In this document: positions 55,064 to 62,333 of the stretch, piece after piece
Position numbering within the stretch: the stretch's first letter is position 1
Layout of the letters: each line of letters starts with the position of its first letter
NCBI GenBank assembly: GCA_040752835.1
Contig: JBFMGG010000006.1
Coordinates: forward strand, 234,674-298,673
Length of the DNA stretch: 64,000 nucleotides
Direction: 5' to 3'
From: Campylobacterota bacterium
Lineage (GTDB): Bacteria; Campylobacterota; Campylobacteria; Campylobacterales; Sulfurimonadaceae
Translations under genes and position numbers: made by a program
Notes under the pieces: model-generated
What the model saw: the letters and a program-made list of their open reading frames with translations, nothing else
Database searches by the model: none
Told to the model about the DNA's origin: nothing

Positions 55064-55071
55064 TAGAATTT

Positions 55072-55194
55072 TCAAATCTTGAGTAACTGCAATTCAACAA
55101 ACTTTGCCGCCACAAAAGCCATTGCTCCCTTGAAAGCGATCCCGCCAAGGATGGCACCAAATTCCAACACATTTCCAAAGACAATCTCAAACAT
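55072..55194 (-). CDS. 40-residue small membrane protein
   Basis: Short ORF: MFEIVFGNVLEFGAILGGIA then FKGAMAFVAAKFVELQLLKI. Almost entirely hydrophobic, so probably a single membrane helix. A good RBS (AAAGGGAG) lies 5 nt before the ATG, which favours a real gene. It lies just before motif copy 7 and just after the long palindrome at 55244-55434. Holin-like, pilin-like or toxin-like peptides are all possible; nothing further can be said from sequence. Confidence 0.55.
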   Translation of the reverse strand: MFEIVFGNVLEFGAILGGIAFKGAMAFVAAKFVELQLLKI

Positions 55195-55220
55195 ACAAGC
55201 TCCCTTTCAAACCCTCACCC

Positions 55221-55460
55221 TCTTTTTTGAAGGCTTAACTCCTGCCCGGAGGCTTAGAGAGCGATGGTTCTGTGTTTTTATACCCGCGATAAGCCGGGCG
55301 GGGAGGAGAGTGTCAAGGATCAGGGGAGGGATACCGGAGCGAAGCGAGGATATGCTCACCCCTTGACACCGACGAGCAGCCTGGCATCGTGATAGGGATA
55401 AAAACATAGAAACCAGAGCGGGTGTCGTCCGGGATGGATTGTGCTGAAAAAGTCGCTCCC
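55221..55460. repeat. Long imperfect palindrome 1 with conserved core
   Basis: Noncoding stretch that folds into one long hairpin. Outer arms GCCCGGA...GGTTCTGTGTTTTTATACCC (55244-55287) pair with GGGATAAAAACATAGAAACC...TCCGGG (55394-55434). The inner stem GTGTCAAGG pairs with CCTTGACAC. The loop core TCAAGGATCAGGGGAGGG ... GCGAAGCGA ... ATGCTCACCCCTTGA (55313-55366) is shared with palindrome 2. No gene is supported here. The remaining bases up to 55548 contain a second small hairpin near the 55549 gene stop (GCGCCCC...GGGGCGC). Confidence 0.75.
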
Positions 55461-55548
55461 TTCCCGATACGATATCGATCCGCTCTGAACCGGCGACCCT
55501 GGGAGTCGGTGAGGCAAGCGCCCCGGAAGAGGGGCGCAATCTTTCCCA

Positions 55549-55764
55549 TCAAATTACTGCGTCGTGGTAGTATTGCAACATCCCGAATGAAATCTCATCG
55601 AGCCCGATATCTTCTTCGGATATCCACCACTCGAACCGCTCTTGCAGCAGCAGGATCCCGGCGCGATTGTATAAGGAAGCGGCAGTTATTTTACCCCCCA
55701 CTGTTTTTAGCTCTACGAAATCAACATGGAAAAATTCGCTCATTCTATGTGTGTACTTTCTCAT
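55549..55764 (-). CDS. Hypothetical small protein downstream of ardC
   Basis: 71 residues, soluble, no recognised domain (FFHVDFVELKTVGGKITAASLYNRAGILLLQERFEWWISEEDIGLDEISFGMLQYYHDAVI). ATG at 55764 has AGGGGAG 8 nt before it and lies 14 bp after the ardC stop, so it is co-transcribed with ardC. Being paired with an antirestriction gene and enclosed by the two palindromes, it may be a second anti-defence protein; that is inference. Confidence 0.6.
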   Translation of the reverse strand: MRKYTHRMSEFFHVDFVELKTVGGKITAASLYNRAGILLLQERFEWWISEEDIGLDEISFGMLQYYHDAVI

Positions 55765-55778
55765 TATTTCAACTCCCC

Positions 55779-56540
55779 TTACGCTTCGAGAGCCTTGCGG
55801 ATCTCAGCGTAAGCTTTAGACATTTTTTGCATCGCGGCGACGATGTTTCCGGTCCCCCATGACTTCAAGTAAAATTCGCTTTTACGATCAACCCCGAATT
55901 CGGCGCAAATCAGAGCTGTAACGGTTTCGGCCTCTTGTTCGACGATCGAGCTGGAAAGGTGTTCTTCGGTCGTTGTGTGGCCAAGCATGAAGTGTGCAAG
56001 CTCATGAATGAGGGTCCCCACGTTTTCGGCTTCGCTCAGGTTGCTATTGAGTACGATTTCGTTTGAAGAGACATAACCACCGATTGAGAACTGCATCGGG
56101 CGAAATTCAACGATCGTGCCAAGCGTTTGAGCTGCCTTTAAAACGTGATCGAGTGAAATTTCGGCTTTTGTAGTCATGCCTCTTTCGATCTCTTCCCCTT
56201 CGGTTTGGGCGATATCGAACACGGGAACGGGTCTAAAACCGACGATCGCAATGCGCTCTACCTCTTCCCCTGTTTCTTCGTCTTTGTCTTTAAATTTCTT
56301 TGTTTGTGGTGCAAGGATCGTTTTTGCTTTTTCCCCTTTTTTGACGCTGCGGCCGAGCTCTTTCCATTTGTTGAAGCTTGCGACCTGGTTGCATCCCTGG
56401 AAGGCAAGAAGCATTTTGTTATTGAAGCTGTAATTGTGGAAACGGGCCATGTTGTTGATGATGTTGAGATATTCGCCGGTGCTCATGTTTTCGACTTTTG
56501 CGACGATCTCAGTGATTTTGTTTTCGAGTTCTTTTGTCAT
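55779..56540 (-). CDS. ardC: ArdC-like antirestriction protein
   Basis: 253 residues. N-terminal ssDNA-binding ArdC domain (about 1-125: STGEYLNIINNMARFHNYSFNNKMLLAFQG, FNKWKELGRSVKKGEKAKTILAP) and C-terminal zinc-metallopeptidase-like domain with HELAHFMLGH (about 180) and a downstream Glu (SIVEQEAETVTALIC). ArdC proteins protect incoming ssDNA during conjugation and usually sit in the leading region. Flanked on both sides by long palindromes. GAAAAGGA precedes the ATG. Confidence 0.85.
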   Translation of the reverse strand: MTKELENKITEIVAKVENMSTGEYLNIINNMARFHNYSFNNKMLLAFQGCNQVASFNKWKELGRSVKKGEKAKTILAPQTKKFKDKDEETGEEVERIAIVGFRPVPVFDIAQTEGEEIERGMTTKAEISLDHVLKAAQTLGTIVEFRPMQFSIGGYVSSNEIVLNSNLSEAENVGTLIHELAHFMLGHTTTEEHLSSSIVEQEAETVTALICAEFGVDRKSEFYLKSWGTGNIVAAMQKMSKAYAEIRKALEA

Positions 56541-56618
56541 GATGAATCCTTTTCTTGTTTGATGTTAGATCTTCGAAGGAAAAACCCTTTCTCTTGTGGA
56601 TTCCTGAAGCTTTTCCCC

Positions 56619-56936
56619 CTCCCAAAACTCCTTTGGAGCCTTGAGAGGGAAGAGATGCCCGATCCTCCTAAGATCTTTCTCCCGTATCATCCTTCGCTTG
56701 ACTGGCGTCCATCAAACCGCGGAAAGGGGAAAGTCAAGGATCAGGGGAGGGATAACCGAGGAACGAAGAGACGACGGGCGGCAAAGCCGCGAGCGAAGCG
56801 AATTATGCTCACCCCTTGAGCTTTCCCCGGGCGGTTTGATAGCCTGTTAAGGAAGCGAAGGGGTGATACGGGTTAAGAGATTAGGAGGTGAGGATTTCGG
56901 CCCGATCAAGATAAAGCGGAAAAGGAGTTTTGGGAG
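56619..56936. repeat. Long imperfect palindrome 2 with conserved core
   Basis: A 318-bp noncoding inverted repeat upstream of ardC. Nested arms: CTCCCAAAACTCCTTT (56619-56634) with AAAGGAGTTTTGGGAG (56921-56936); CCTCCTAA...CCCGTATCA...CTTCGCTT (56664-56699) with its complement ending at 56888; ATCAAACCGC with GCGGTTTGAT; GGGGAAAG-TCAAGG with CCTTGAG-CTTTCCCC. The apex (56734-56819) shares TCAAGGATCAGGGGAGGG, GCGAAGCGA and ATGCTCACCCCTTGA with palindrome 1 and adds a GCGGC-AAA-GCCGC hairpin. The rest of the 530-bp gap (56937-57060) has further GC-rich inverted repeats and no gene. Confidence 0.85.
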
Positions 56937-57060
56937 AAAATAAAAATGGTTTTAAACGCGGCCTCGTAGAGGATCGCACGATTTTGGAGGCCGAGGGATC
57001 GAGGCCGGATTTCCCCGCGAGCCGGGGAGCTGGGAAGGAATGTCAATAAAAACAAATATA

Positions 57061-57079
57061 GTTAAATAACTTATTTAAC
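57061..57079. repeat. Partition-site palindrome
   Basis: GTTAAATAA-C-TTATTTAAC, a perfect 19-bp palindrome overlapping the 3' end of the RHH partition gene. Related copies occur at 57369-57385 and 57943-57987. Likely a binding site of the RHH protein. Confidence 0.6.
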
Positions 57080-57337
57080 CTTTTCAAACTCCTCAACCAG
57101 CAGCTTCTTTGCATATGCGGTGACATCTTTGCAGCCGTTGGAAAACGCGATTGGCTGCAACACGTCCAGCAGCTCTTGCGAGACATAGAACTGGATCCGC
57201 TTATTTTGCTTTTGGTAGTCGTCCACCACCGGACGGCCGATCGTAGCCGATCCGGTCCCCTCGGTATTCTTTGAAACTTCCTCGAAATGGTTCACGGCCG
57301 CGACTGTTTCAGTCTTTTTGAATCCTTTGAATGCCAT
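57071..57337 (-). CDS. ParG-like ribbon-helix-helix partition protein
   Basis: 88 residues. A flexible N-terminus (about 1-45) and a C-terminal ribbon-helix-helix (KRIQFYVSQELLDVLQPIAFSNGCKDVTAYAKKLLVEEFEK). This architecture and its position 10 bp after a parA gene match ParF-ParG type segregation cassettes, in which the small protein binds the centromere and represses the operon. Palindromes of the TTAAATAA type surround the pair. Confidence 0.75.
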   Translation of the reverse strand: MAFKGFKKTETVAAVNHFEEVSKNTEGTGSATIGRPVVDDYQKQNKRIQFYVSQELLDVLQPIAFSNGCKDVTAYAKKLLVEEFEKVK

Positions 57338-57347
57338 TCGATCCCCC

Positions 57348-57929
57348 TTACTTGTATGTGTTGATTATGTTAAGTAAGTTATTAAAATCATCTGAGACTT
57401 TCCGGTAACTGAACCCGAACAGCCCGCCTTCTGACTGCATCTGCGCGATTGTCTTGTGCTCCACGAAAATATTTTGCATCGCCGTCGAGGAGCGCAGCGG
57501 AACGATCGGCAGATGATCGAATCCAAACTCTTTGAGCGTATCGAGCATCGCCACATAATCTTTGTCGTCTTCCTTGATCTTATTCGGAACGAGGATGATA
57601 TTCTCGTTCAGTGCCAAAACGGAGTTGATCGCCTCGATCGTCACTTCTACGTTCGCCTGCTCGACGATGAACGGAATGACGACGACGTTGGAACGCTTGA
57701 GCACGTCGGCCATGTGCGCCGTGATTCCTCCCCCGAAATCGTAGATAACATCATCGAGATCCTTGGGAACCGCACCGGTCGCAATCAGAAGATGATCGTC
57801 ATCGAGATGGTTTTTCAAAACCGTATAGGTTTCATTCGCCACGATCCCGAAATCGAGCGTGTACGCGAGATTGAGGGCGATCGAGGTTTTCCCCTGGCCG
57901 CCCTTGAAATTCATGACTGAGATCTGCAT
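57348..57929 (-). CDS. parA: ParA/ParF-family partition ATPase
   Basis: 193 residues. The N-terminus MQISVMNFKGGQGKTSIALNLAYTL holds the deviant Walker A (KGGQGKT). Asp of the Walker A' lies in VIYDFGGGITAHM, and IILVPNKIKEDD follows. No N-terminal DNA-binding domain, so it is the ParF/short type Ib ATPase. I take ATG 57929 with AGAGGA before it; the longer frame to 58052 runs into the AT-rich repeat region. Indicates that the element replicates or is maintained as a circle at times. Confidence 0.85.
   Translation of the reverse strand: MQISVMNFKGGQGKTSIALNLAYTLDFGIVANETYTVLKNHLDDDHLLIATGAVPKDLDDVIYDFGGGITAHMADVLKRSNVVVIPFIVEQANVEVTIEAINSVLALNENIILVPNKIKEDDKDYVAMLDTLKEFGFDHLPIVPLRSSTAMQNIFVEHKTIAQMQSEGGLFGFSYRKVSDDFNNLLNIINTYK
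57369..57385. repeat. Partition-type repeat inside parA
   Basis: GTTAAGTAAGTTATTAA, related to the palindrome at 57061 and the repeats upstream of parA. Lies at the parA 3' end. Confidence 0.45.
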
Positions 57930-57942
57930 TGTCGTCCTCTGT

Positions 57943-58017
57943 ATTAAATAAGATATTAATGTTATTATAGTTAAATAAGTTATTAAAGTCAATGCAATTA
58001 AATAGCTTTCGCTATTT
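57943..58017. repeat. AT-rich centromere-like repeats upstream of parA
   Basis: ATTAAATAAGATATTAAT (57943-57960) and GTTAAATAAGTTATTAAAG (57969-57987), then the hairpin AAATAGC-TTTC-GCTATTT (58000-58017). Repeats with a TTAAATAAG unit next to parA suggest a parS/autoregulatory site for the RHH protein. Confidence 0.55.
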
Positions 58018-58061
58018 GGGAATGTTTTGAATGAGTATAGAATAAACAGCAAGGAGTTCGC

Positions 58062-58292
58062 ATGTTTGATGTTTTCAAGAAGTGGTTGGGAATTGGCGGA
58101 ATCGATTGCACTGATCCGGTGCAGCGCAAAATCTATTGTTCCAGTGCAACAGAGCGCACGGAGTCTTCGACGAGTATGTTTTCAGACGATCCAGTTGGTT
58201 GTGGGATCGATCTCAACGGCAACGGGATCTGCGATTTTTTGGAAAGCGATTCGTTTTCCTCTTCGGATAGTTTCAGCACGTTTGACAGTTGA
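58062..58292 (+). CDS. Small acidic protein with EF-hand-like loop
   Basis: 76 residues. N-terminal FDVFKKWLGIGGIDCTDPVQRKIYC, then GIDLNGNGICDFLE, which has the DxNxNGxxDxxE spacing of a calcium-binding loop, and a Ser/Asp-rich tail (SFSSSDSFSTFDS). Four cysteines. RBS AAGGAG precedes the ATG. No signal peptide, though the EF-hand/dockerin-like loop with cysteines is more common outside the cell. Rightward, last gene before the proposed right attachment site. Confidence 0.6.
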   Translation: MFDVFKKWLGIGGIDCTDPVQRKIYCSSATERTESSTSMFSDDPVGCGIDLNGNGICDFLESDSFSSSDSFSTFDS

Positions 58293-58330
58293 GAGAAAGA
58301 GCACCATTTGACGGTAAAAAAGCGTCACGA

Positions 58331-58347
58331 TGCGTGACAAAAACGTG
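58331..58347. repeat. Candidate attachment site, right copy
   Basis: TGCGTGACAAAAACGTG, one mismatch from 33433-33449, direct orientation. Just before it GTCACG-AT-GCGTGAC is an inverted repeat that may mark integrase arms. It lies between the last element gene and the first core gene. The rest of the 58293-58528 gap holds two hairpins (58456-58476, 58490-58513) and no gene. Confidence 0.5.
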
Positions 58348-58528
58348 CCAATAAGTTCGAAAAGCGAAAACCTACGAAGCCCACAAAACACCGCATTCTT
58401 CGACTTTTTAAAAATTTTCGCTTTCTTTGTGAAAACTTCACCAAGAATTCTCTCCAAGCGCCTAAAATAGGCGCTTAACGCATTTTATACGATGATTTTT
58501 TCTTGAATCATCGGTTCGGTTTTCATCG

Positions 58529-58855
58529 TTATCTGGCGAATCCGAGGATGTAATAGGTCGGTTTTCCCTCGACCTTTTGGAGTTCGACTTTGTATTTGTC
58601 GGCGAAATGGTTGATTTTTTCCAGCGCATCGGCGGCACTGCTTTCGTTCGTCGCGTCGATCTTGATTTTGAAACAGTCGTTGCTGTTGGAGAGGGCGACG
58701 TACGATTCGTCGGTTTTCAGCGCCTCGTGCAGATCAAGGATGTGCTTGATGATTTTCTCATATCCGTGCGTGTTCGCTTCGATGCGGGCAAGCTGGAGGC
58801 TGAGCGCCTCGTTGGGGGTGTATCCGAGCTGGTTCAAAATCGCTTCGTGTGTCAT
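58529..58855 (-). CDS. Conserved hypothetical protein next to rnr
   Basis: 108 residues, soluble alpha/beta, not recognised (AILNQLGYTPNEALSLQLARIEANTHGYEKIIKHILDLHEALK, FKIKIDATNESSAADALEKINHFADKYKVELQKVEGKPTYYILGFAR). Higher GC and codon use like the core genome, so I take it as the first chromosomal gene right of the element. Divergent from rnr. Confidence 0.65.
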   Translation of the reverse strand: MTHEAILNQLGYTPNEALSLQLARIEANTHGYEKIIKHILDLHEALKTDESYVALSNSNDCFKIKIDATNESSAADALEKINHFADKYKVELQKVEGKPTYYILGFAR

Positions 58856-58916
58856 TCTCTTTATTCCTTTGCAAAATTAAAGAGCTTATTCTAACACAGA
58901 AGATATAATGGGCTTC

Positions 58917-60866
58917 ATGAAATCACTCCTTATCCGCCTCACCCACGGTCTTTACGACCAGGATATCGCCAGCGAAGAACGCGAAACCGTCGCGCAATGG
59001 CATGCGATGAAACTCCTCGTCCACGAAGAGGGAAAATACACTTTCGCTTCCCAGTACCGTGCCGGAACCGTCGGCCTCGTCCAGGAACGGGGGGCGTATC
59101 TCCAGAGCATCGGAGAGAGCATCCGCGACCATTTTATCGATGCGGCCAACCTCATGGGGGCCAAAAACGGCGATCTCGTCATCGCCCAGCGGCTGATGGG
59201 GCGGCGGGGCGGACCGCAGGCCAAAGTCGTCCTGATCGCCGGACGGAGCGAAACGTTCAGCGTCGCGGTCGTGGGGCAGGGATTCGGCGGCCTCGTGCTG
59301 CAGGACATCCGCACGCTGCACCCCGCCGGCTTCACCCTCGCCGAGCTGCCGAACGCGGAAGAGGGATCGCTCTATCAGATCAACAACCAAAGCGGAAAGA
59401 TCGAAGCGTACCTCGGAAACCTCTCGGACCCGAGCGTCGATGAAAAGATCGTCCTCGCCCTCTACAACAAGCACGATGCGTTCGATGAGGAGGTATTGCG
59501 ACAGGCCCGCGAATTTCCCAAAGAAGTGGATGCATCCCTCTACCCCCATCGGCGCGACCTCCGTCATCTTCCCTTTTGCACGATCGACCCGGTCACGGCC
59601 AAAGACTACGACGACGCGATCTGCTACCTTCCCGAAACGTCCACCCTCTACGTCGCCATCGCCGACGTCAGCGAATACGTCAAACCTTTCGGAGCCATTG
59701 ACGCCGAGGCCATTTACCGGAGCTTCTCGATCTATCTCCCCCACCGCTCCATCCCGATGCTGCCGCGCGAGCTCAGCGAAACGCTCTGTTCGCTGCAGGG
59801 GAACGTCGACCGGTTGGCCTACACGTTCGAAATGCGCCTTGATCCGGTTACCTACGAAGTCGCCTCCTTTGACCTCTACGAATCGATCATCCATTCCCAC
59901 CGCCGTTTCACGTACGAGGAGATCGATGCCTATTTGGAAGGCAATTTTACCGTCGAAAGCGAAAAAGAGCGGCTCGCCCTGGCCTACATCCGCCCTCTTA
60001 ACGACCTCACCGCGAAACTGCGTCAGGAGAGGATGAAAAAAGGGTACAACTTCCGCTCCAGCGAGCTGGAGATGTCCATCGACGAAGAGCAGAACATCGT
60101 CTCGACCGAGTTTGCCGTAGAAACCCCATCCCACGCCCTGATCGAAGACTGCATGCTGCTGGCCAACAAAGCGGCCGCGTCGATGTATGAACGGGGCGTT
60201 TTCCGGATTCACGAACCCCCTTCGCCGATGAAGATTCAAAGCCTTTACACCGAACTCGCTTCGATCGGGATATTCGTCGAATTCCAGGCCTCGGTCAAAG
60301 AGACGATCACCGCCATTCAGGCCGAAGCCGAACGCCGGGGGCTGGTGAGCGAAGTCGACACCCTCATTATCCGCGCCCAGATGCAGGCGCGCTACGCCCC
60401 CTACAATCTCGGGCATTTCGGTCTGGGGTTCGAGCGCTATACCCATTTTACCTCGCCGATCCGGCGCTACAGCGATCTCGTCGTCCACCGCCTCCTCAAG
60501 GCGATCCAGGCAGGCGATACCGAAGAAGGCTCCTACGTCCTGCGCAACATCGAATCGCTCTGCACCTCCATCAGTGAAAAAGAGCGCGAAGCCAGTGACA
60601 TCGAAATCCGTTTCCACGAGCGTAAATTTGCCCGATGGGCCGCTACGGTGATCGGAGAGGAGTTCAAAGCCCGCGTTATGAAGGCCGAAGACGACGTCTA
60701 CGCCGAAATCCACGACGTCGTCACGGGGGCGAGCGTCGCCGTGACGGGGCATTTCGGACTGATGCTCTTTGACGATATCGTCGTACGGATCGAAAAAGCC
60801 GATCTCGCCACCGCCAAGATCACCGCCTCGTTCGTCAAAAAACTCGATAAGGATACGGATGAATAG
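58917..60866 (+). CDS. rnr: Ribonuclease R
   Basis: 649-residue processive 3'-5' exoribonuclease of the RNB family. Catalytic block CTIDPVTAKDYDDAICYLPE carries the metal-binding aspartates; HYTHFTSPIRRYSDLVVHRLL (here RYTHFTSPIRRYSDL) is the signature. An S1 domain closes the protein. Two in-frame ATGs (58908, 58917) give nearly the same protein; I use 58917. Shorter than E. coli RNase R, as usual here. Overlaps holA by 8 bp. Confidence 0.92.
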   Translation: MKSLLIRLTHGLYDQDIASEERETVAQWHAMKLLVHEEGKYTFASQYRAGTVGLVQERGAYLQSIGESIRDHFIDAANLMGAKNGDLVIAQRLMGRRGGPQAKVVLIAGRSETFSVAVVGQGFGGLVLQDIRTLHPAGFTLAELPNAEEGSLYQINNQSGKIEAYLGNLSDPSVDEKIVLALYNKHDAFDEEVLRQAREFPKEVDASLYPHRRDLRHLPFCTIDPVTAKDYDDAICYLPETSTLYVAIADVSEYVKPFGAIDAEAIYRSFSIYLPHRSIPMLPRELSETLCSLQGNVDRLAYTFEMRLDPVTYEVASFDLYESIIHSHRRFTYEEIDAYLEGNFTVESEKERLALAYIRPLNDLTAKLRQERMKKGYNFRSSELEMSIDEEQNIVSTEFAVETPSHALIEDCMLLANKAAASMYERGVFRIHEPPSPMKIQSLYTELASIGIFVEFQASVKETITAIQAEAERRGLVSEVDTLIIRAQMQARYAPYNLGHFGLGFERYTHFTSPIRRYSDLVVHRLLKAIQAGDTEEGSYVLRNIESLCTSISEKEREASDIEIRFHERKFARWAATVIGEEFKARVMKAEDDVYAEIHDVVTGASVAVTGHFGLMLFDDIVVRIEKADLATAKITASFVKKLDKDTDE

Positions 60867-61824
60867 ACAGGAGTTAGACCGCCATCTCCAAAACGGCAGC
60901 GCGCCCCGTGCAATGGCGCTGTTCGGAGAGAGCCATTTCCTGATCGACCGCTACGCGCAGCGCCTCCGCACGATCGAAGGGGCTTCGGTATTGAGCCTTT
61001 ATTACGACGAATACGATTTCAACGTCGCAAAAGCCCACCTCTCGCAGGGGTCTTTGTTCGGTGACCGTAATCTTTTGCTTGTCAAATCGGAGAAAAAACT
61101 TCCCAAAAGCGATCTGGACACACTCGTCGAACTGGTGGGCAAAAACGGCGACAACTTTTTCCTCTATTGCTATTACGGCGAGGACGTCAAAGGGGCCGAT
61201 ACCGCTTTCAAAGGCCCCGATGCGGGGTCGGTCCGTTTTTTCCACCCCTACCCCAACGAAGCCCGCTCAATCCTGCTGCAAGAAGCGCAGCGGCAGGGGA
61301 TCACGCTCGACAACCAGGCGGCCTTTCACCTCCTTGAGATCCATACCGGGGATCTGGCCCTCGCGTGCAACGAGCTCCCCAAACTGGCCGTATTGGACAA
61401 ACCCCTCTCCGTCCGCGACATCGAGGAGCACGTTCACGGCCTCAGCGAGATCAAACTCGACCGTTTCATCGCGCAGGTGATTGAAAAAAAAGAGTTCCTT
61501 CCCACCCTGCGCCACCTCCTTGAATCGGGGGAAAACGAGATCCAAATCCTTACCGCGATCAGCGGCTTCCTGACGCAGCTGTACCTGTTCAACTCCGCGA
61601 TCAAGCTTCACGGCGTCGCCGATTCGGCACTGGTTTTGGGATACAAACTTCCCGGATTCGTCGAAAAAGAACGGGCTTCCCTCTCGATCAAAATTTCACC
61701 CGAAAGTTACAAAAAAGGGATCAACCTCCTCCTCGACACCGAACTGAAAATGAAGTCGACCGGTTCACCGGACCAGGAATCGCTGCTTCTTTCGGCTTTA
61801 CTGAAACTCCAGAGTGTTTTATAA
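60859..61824 (+). CDS. holA: DNA polymerase III delta subunit HolA
   Basis: 321-residue clamp-loader subunit. Features: N-terminal ALFGESHFLIDRYAQRLRTI, LFGDRNLLLVKSEKKLPK, and the middle helical domain LHGLSEIKLDRFIAQVIEKKE-type region with the C-terminal collar (ISGFLTQLYLFNSAIKLHGVADSALVLGYKLPGFVEKE). Start ATG at 60859 overlaps the rnr stop (ATGAATAG), as in other Campylobacterota where rnr and holA are paired. Confidence 0.88.
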   Translation: MNRQELDRHLQNGSAPRAMALFGESHFLIDRYAQRLRTIEGASVLSLYYDEYDFNVAKAHLSQGSLFGDRNLLLVKSEKKLPKSDLDTLVELVGKNGDNFFLYCYYGEDVKGADTAFKGPDAGSVRFFHPYPNEARSILLQEAQRQGITLDNQAAFHLLEIHTGDLALACNELPKLAVLDKPLSVRDIEEHVHGLSEIKLDRFIAQVIEKKEFLPTLRHLLESGENEIQILTAISGFLTQLYLFNSAIKLHGVADSALVLGYKLPGFVEKERASLSIKISPESYKKGINLLLDTELKMKSTGSPDQESLLLSALLKLQSVL

Positions 61825-61852
61825 CCCAAACTTAAATTAAGCAAAATTTTAG

Positions 61853-61858
61853 TATAAT
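61853..61858 (+). promoter_or_regulatory. -10 element of rpsF-ssb-rpsR operon
   Basis: TATAAT in GTATAATCGCGAC, 86 nt before rpsF, giving a leader long enough for autoregulation by S6:S18. No clear -35. Confidence 0.55.
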
Positions 61859-61943
61859 CGCGACGTTCCTTGCTCTTTGCAACACGAGCCAATCGTGCTG
61901 TACGAATACCATAAGGGGCGAACACCAAAAGGAGACATACGTT

Positions 61944-62315
61944 ATGAGACATTACGAAAACCTAGTAATCGTCAAACCTACTCTTACTGAAGAAGAGATC
62001 AAAAGCACTATCGCTCAAGTCGAAGATATCCTCACTGCAAACGGTGCGGAAATTATTGCACGCGACGCGATGGGAATGAAAAAACTGGCTTACCCGATCG
62101 AGAAAAACGCTCGCGGTTATTTCTACGTGATGTATTACAAAGCAGCACCTTCTGCAATTAGTGAAATCGAACGTCGCTTCCGTATCAACGAGGAGATTTT
62201 GCGTTTCGTAACGATGAAATACGATAGCAAACGTGAAGTCAAAGCATGGAACGATATGGTTGAAAAAACCAAAAAGCCTGCTGTAGCCGAGAAAAAAGAA
62301 GAAGCCGCTTCTTAA
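61944..62315 (+). CDS. rpsF: 30S ribosomal protein bS6
   Basis: 123-residue bS6 of the small subunit platform. MRHYENLVIVKPTLTEEEIKSTIAQVE, GMKKLAYPIEKNARGYFYVMYY and RRFRINEEILRFVTMKYD are the family landmarks. First gene of rpsF-ssb-rpsR. AAAGGAG precedes the ATG. The C-terminal Lys/Ala-rich tail is a lineage extension. Confidence 0.96.
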   Translation: MRHYENLVIVKPTLTEEEIKSTIAQVEDILTANGAEIIARDAMGMKKLAYPIEKNARGYFYVMYYKAAPSAISEIERRFRINEEILRFVTMKYDSKREVKAWNDMVEKTKKPAVAEKKEEAAS

Positions 62316-62333
62316 GCCCTTTAAGGAAACCCC

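Noticed and set aside
55221..56936. Long palindromes as integron attC sites or hammerhead ribozymes
   Set aside because: No GTTRRRY/RYYYAAC core and no integron integrase; the CTGATGA and GAAA hammerhead core was not found on either strand.
58923..60752. Leftward open frame of 609 codons
   Set aside because: Antisense shadow of rnr, created by GC-rich codon use.
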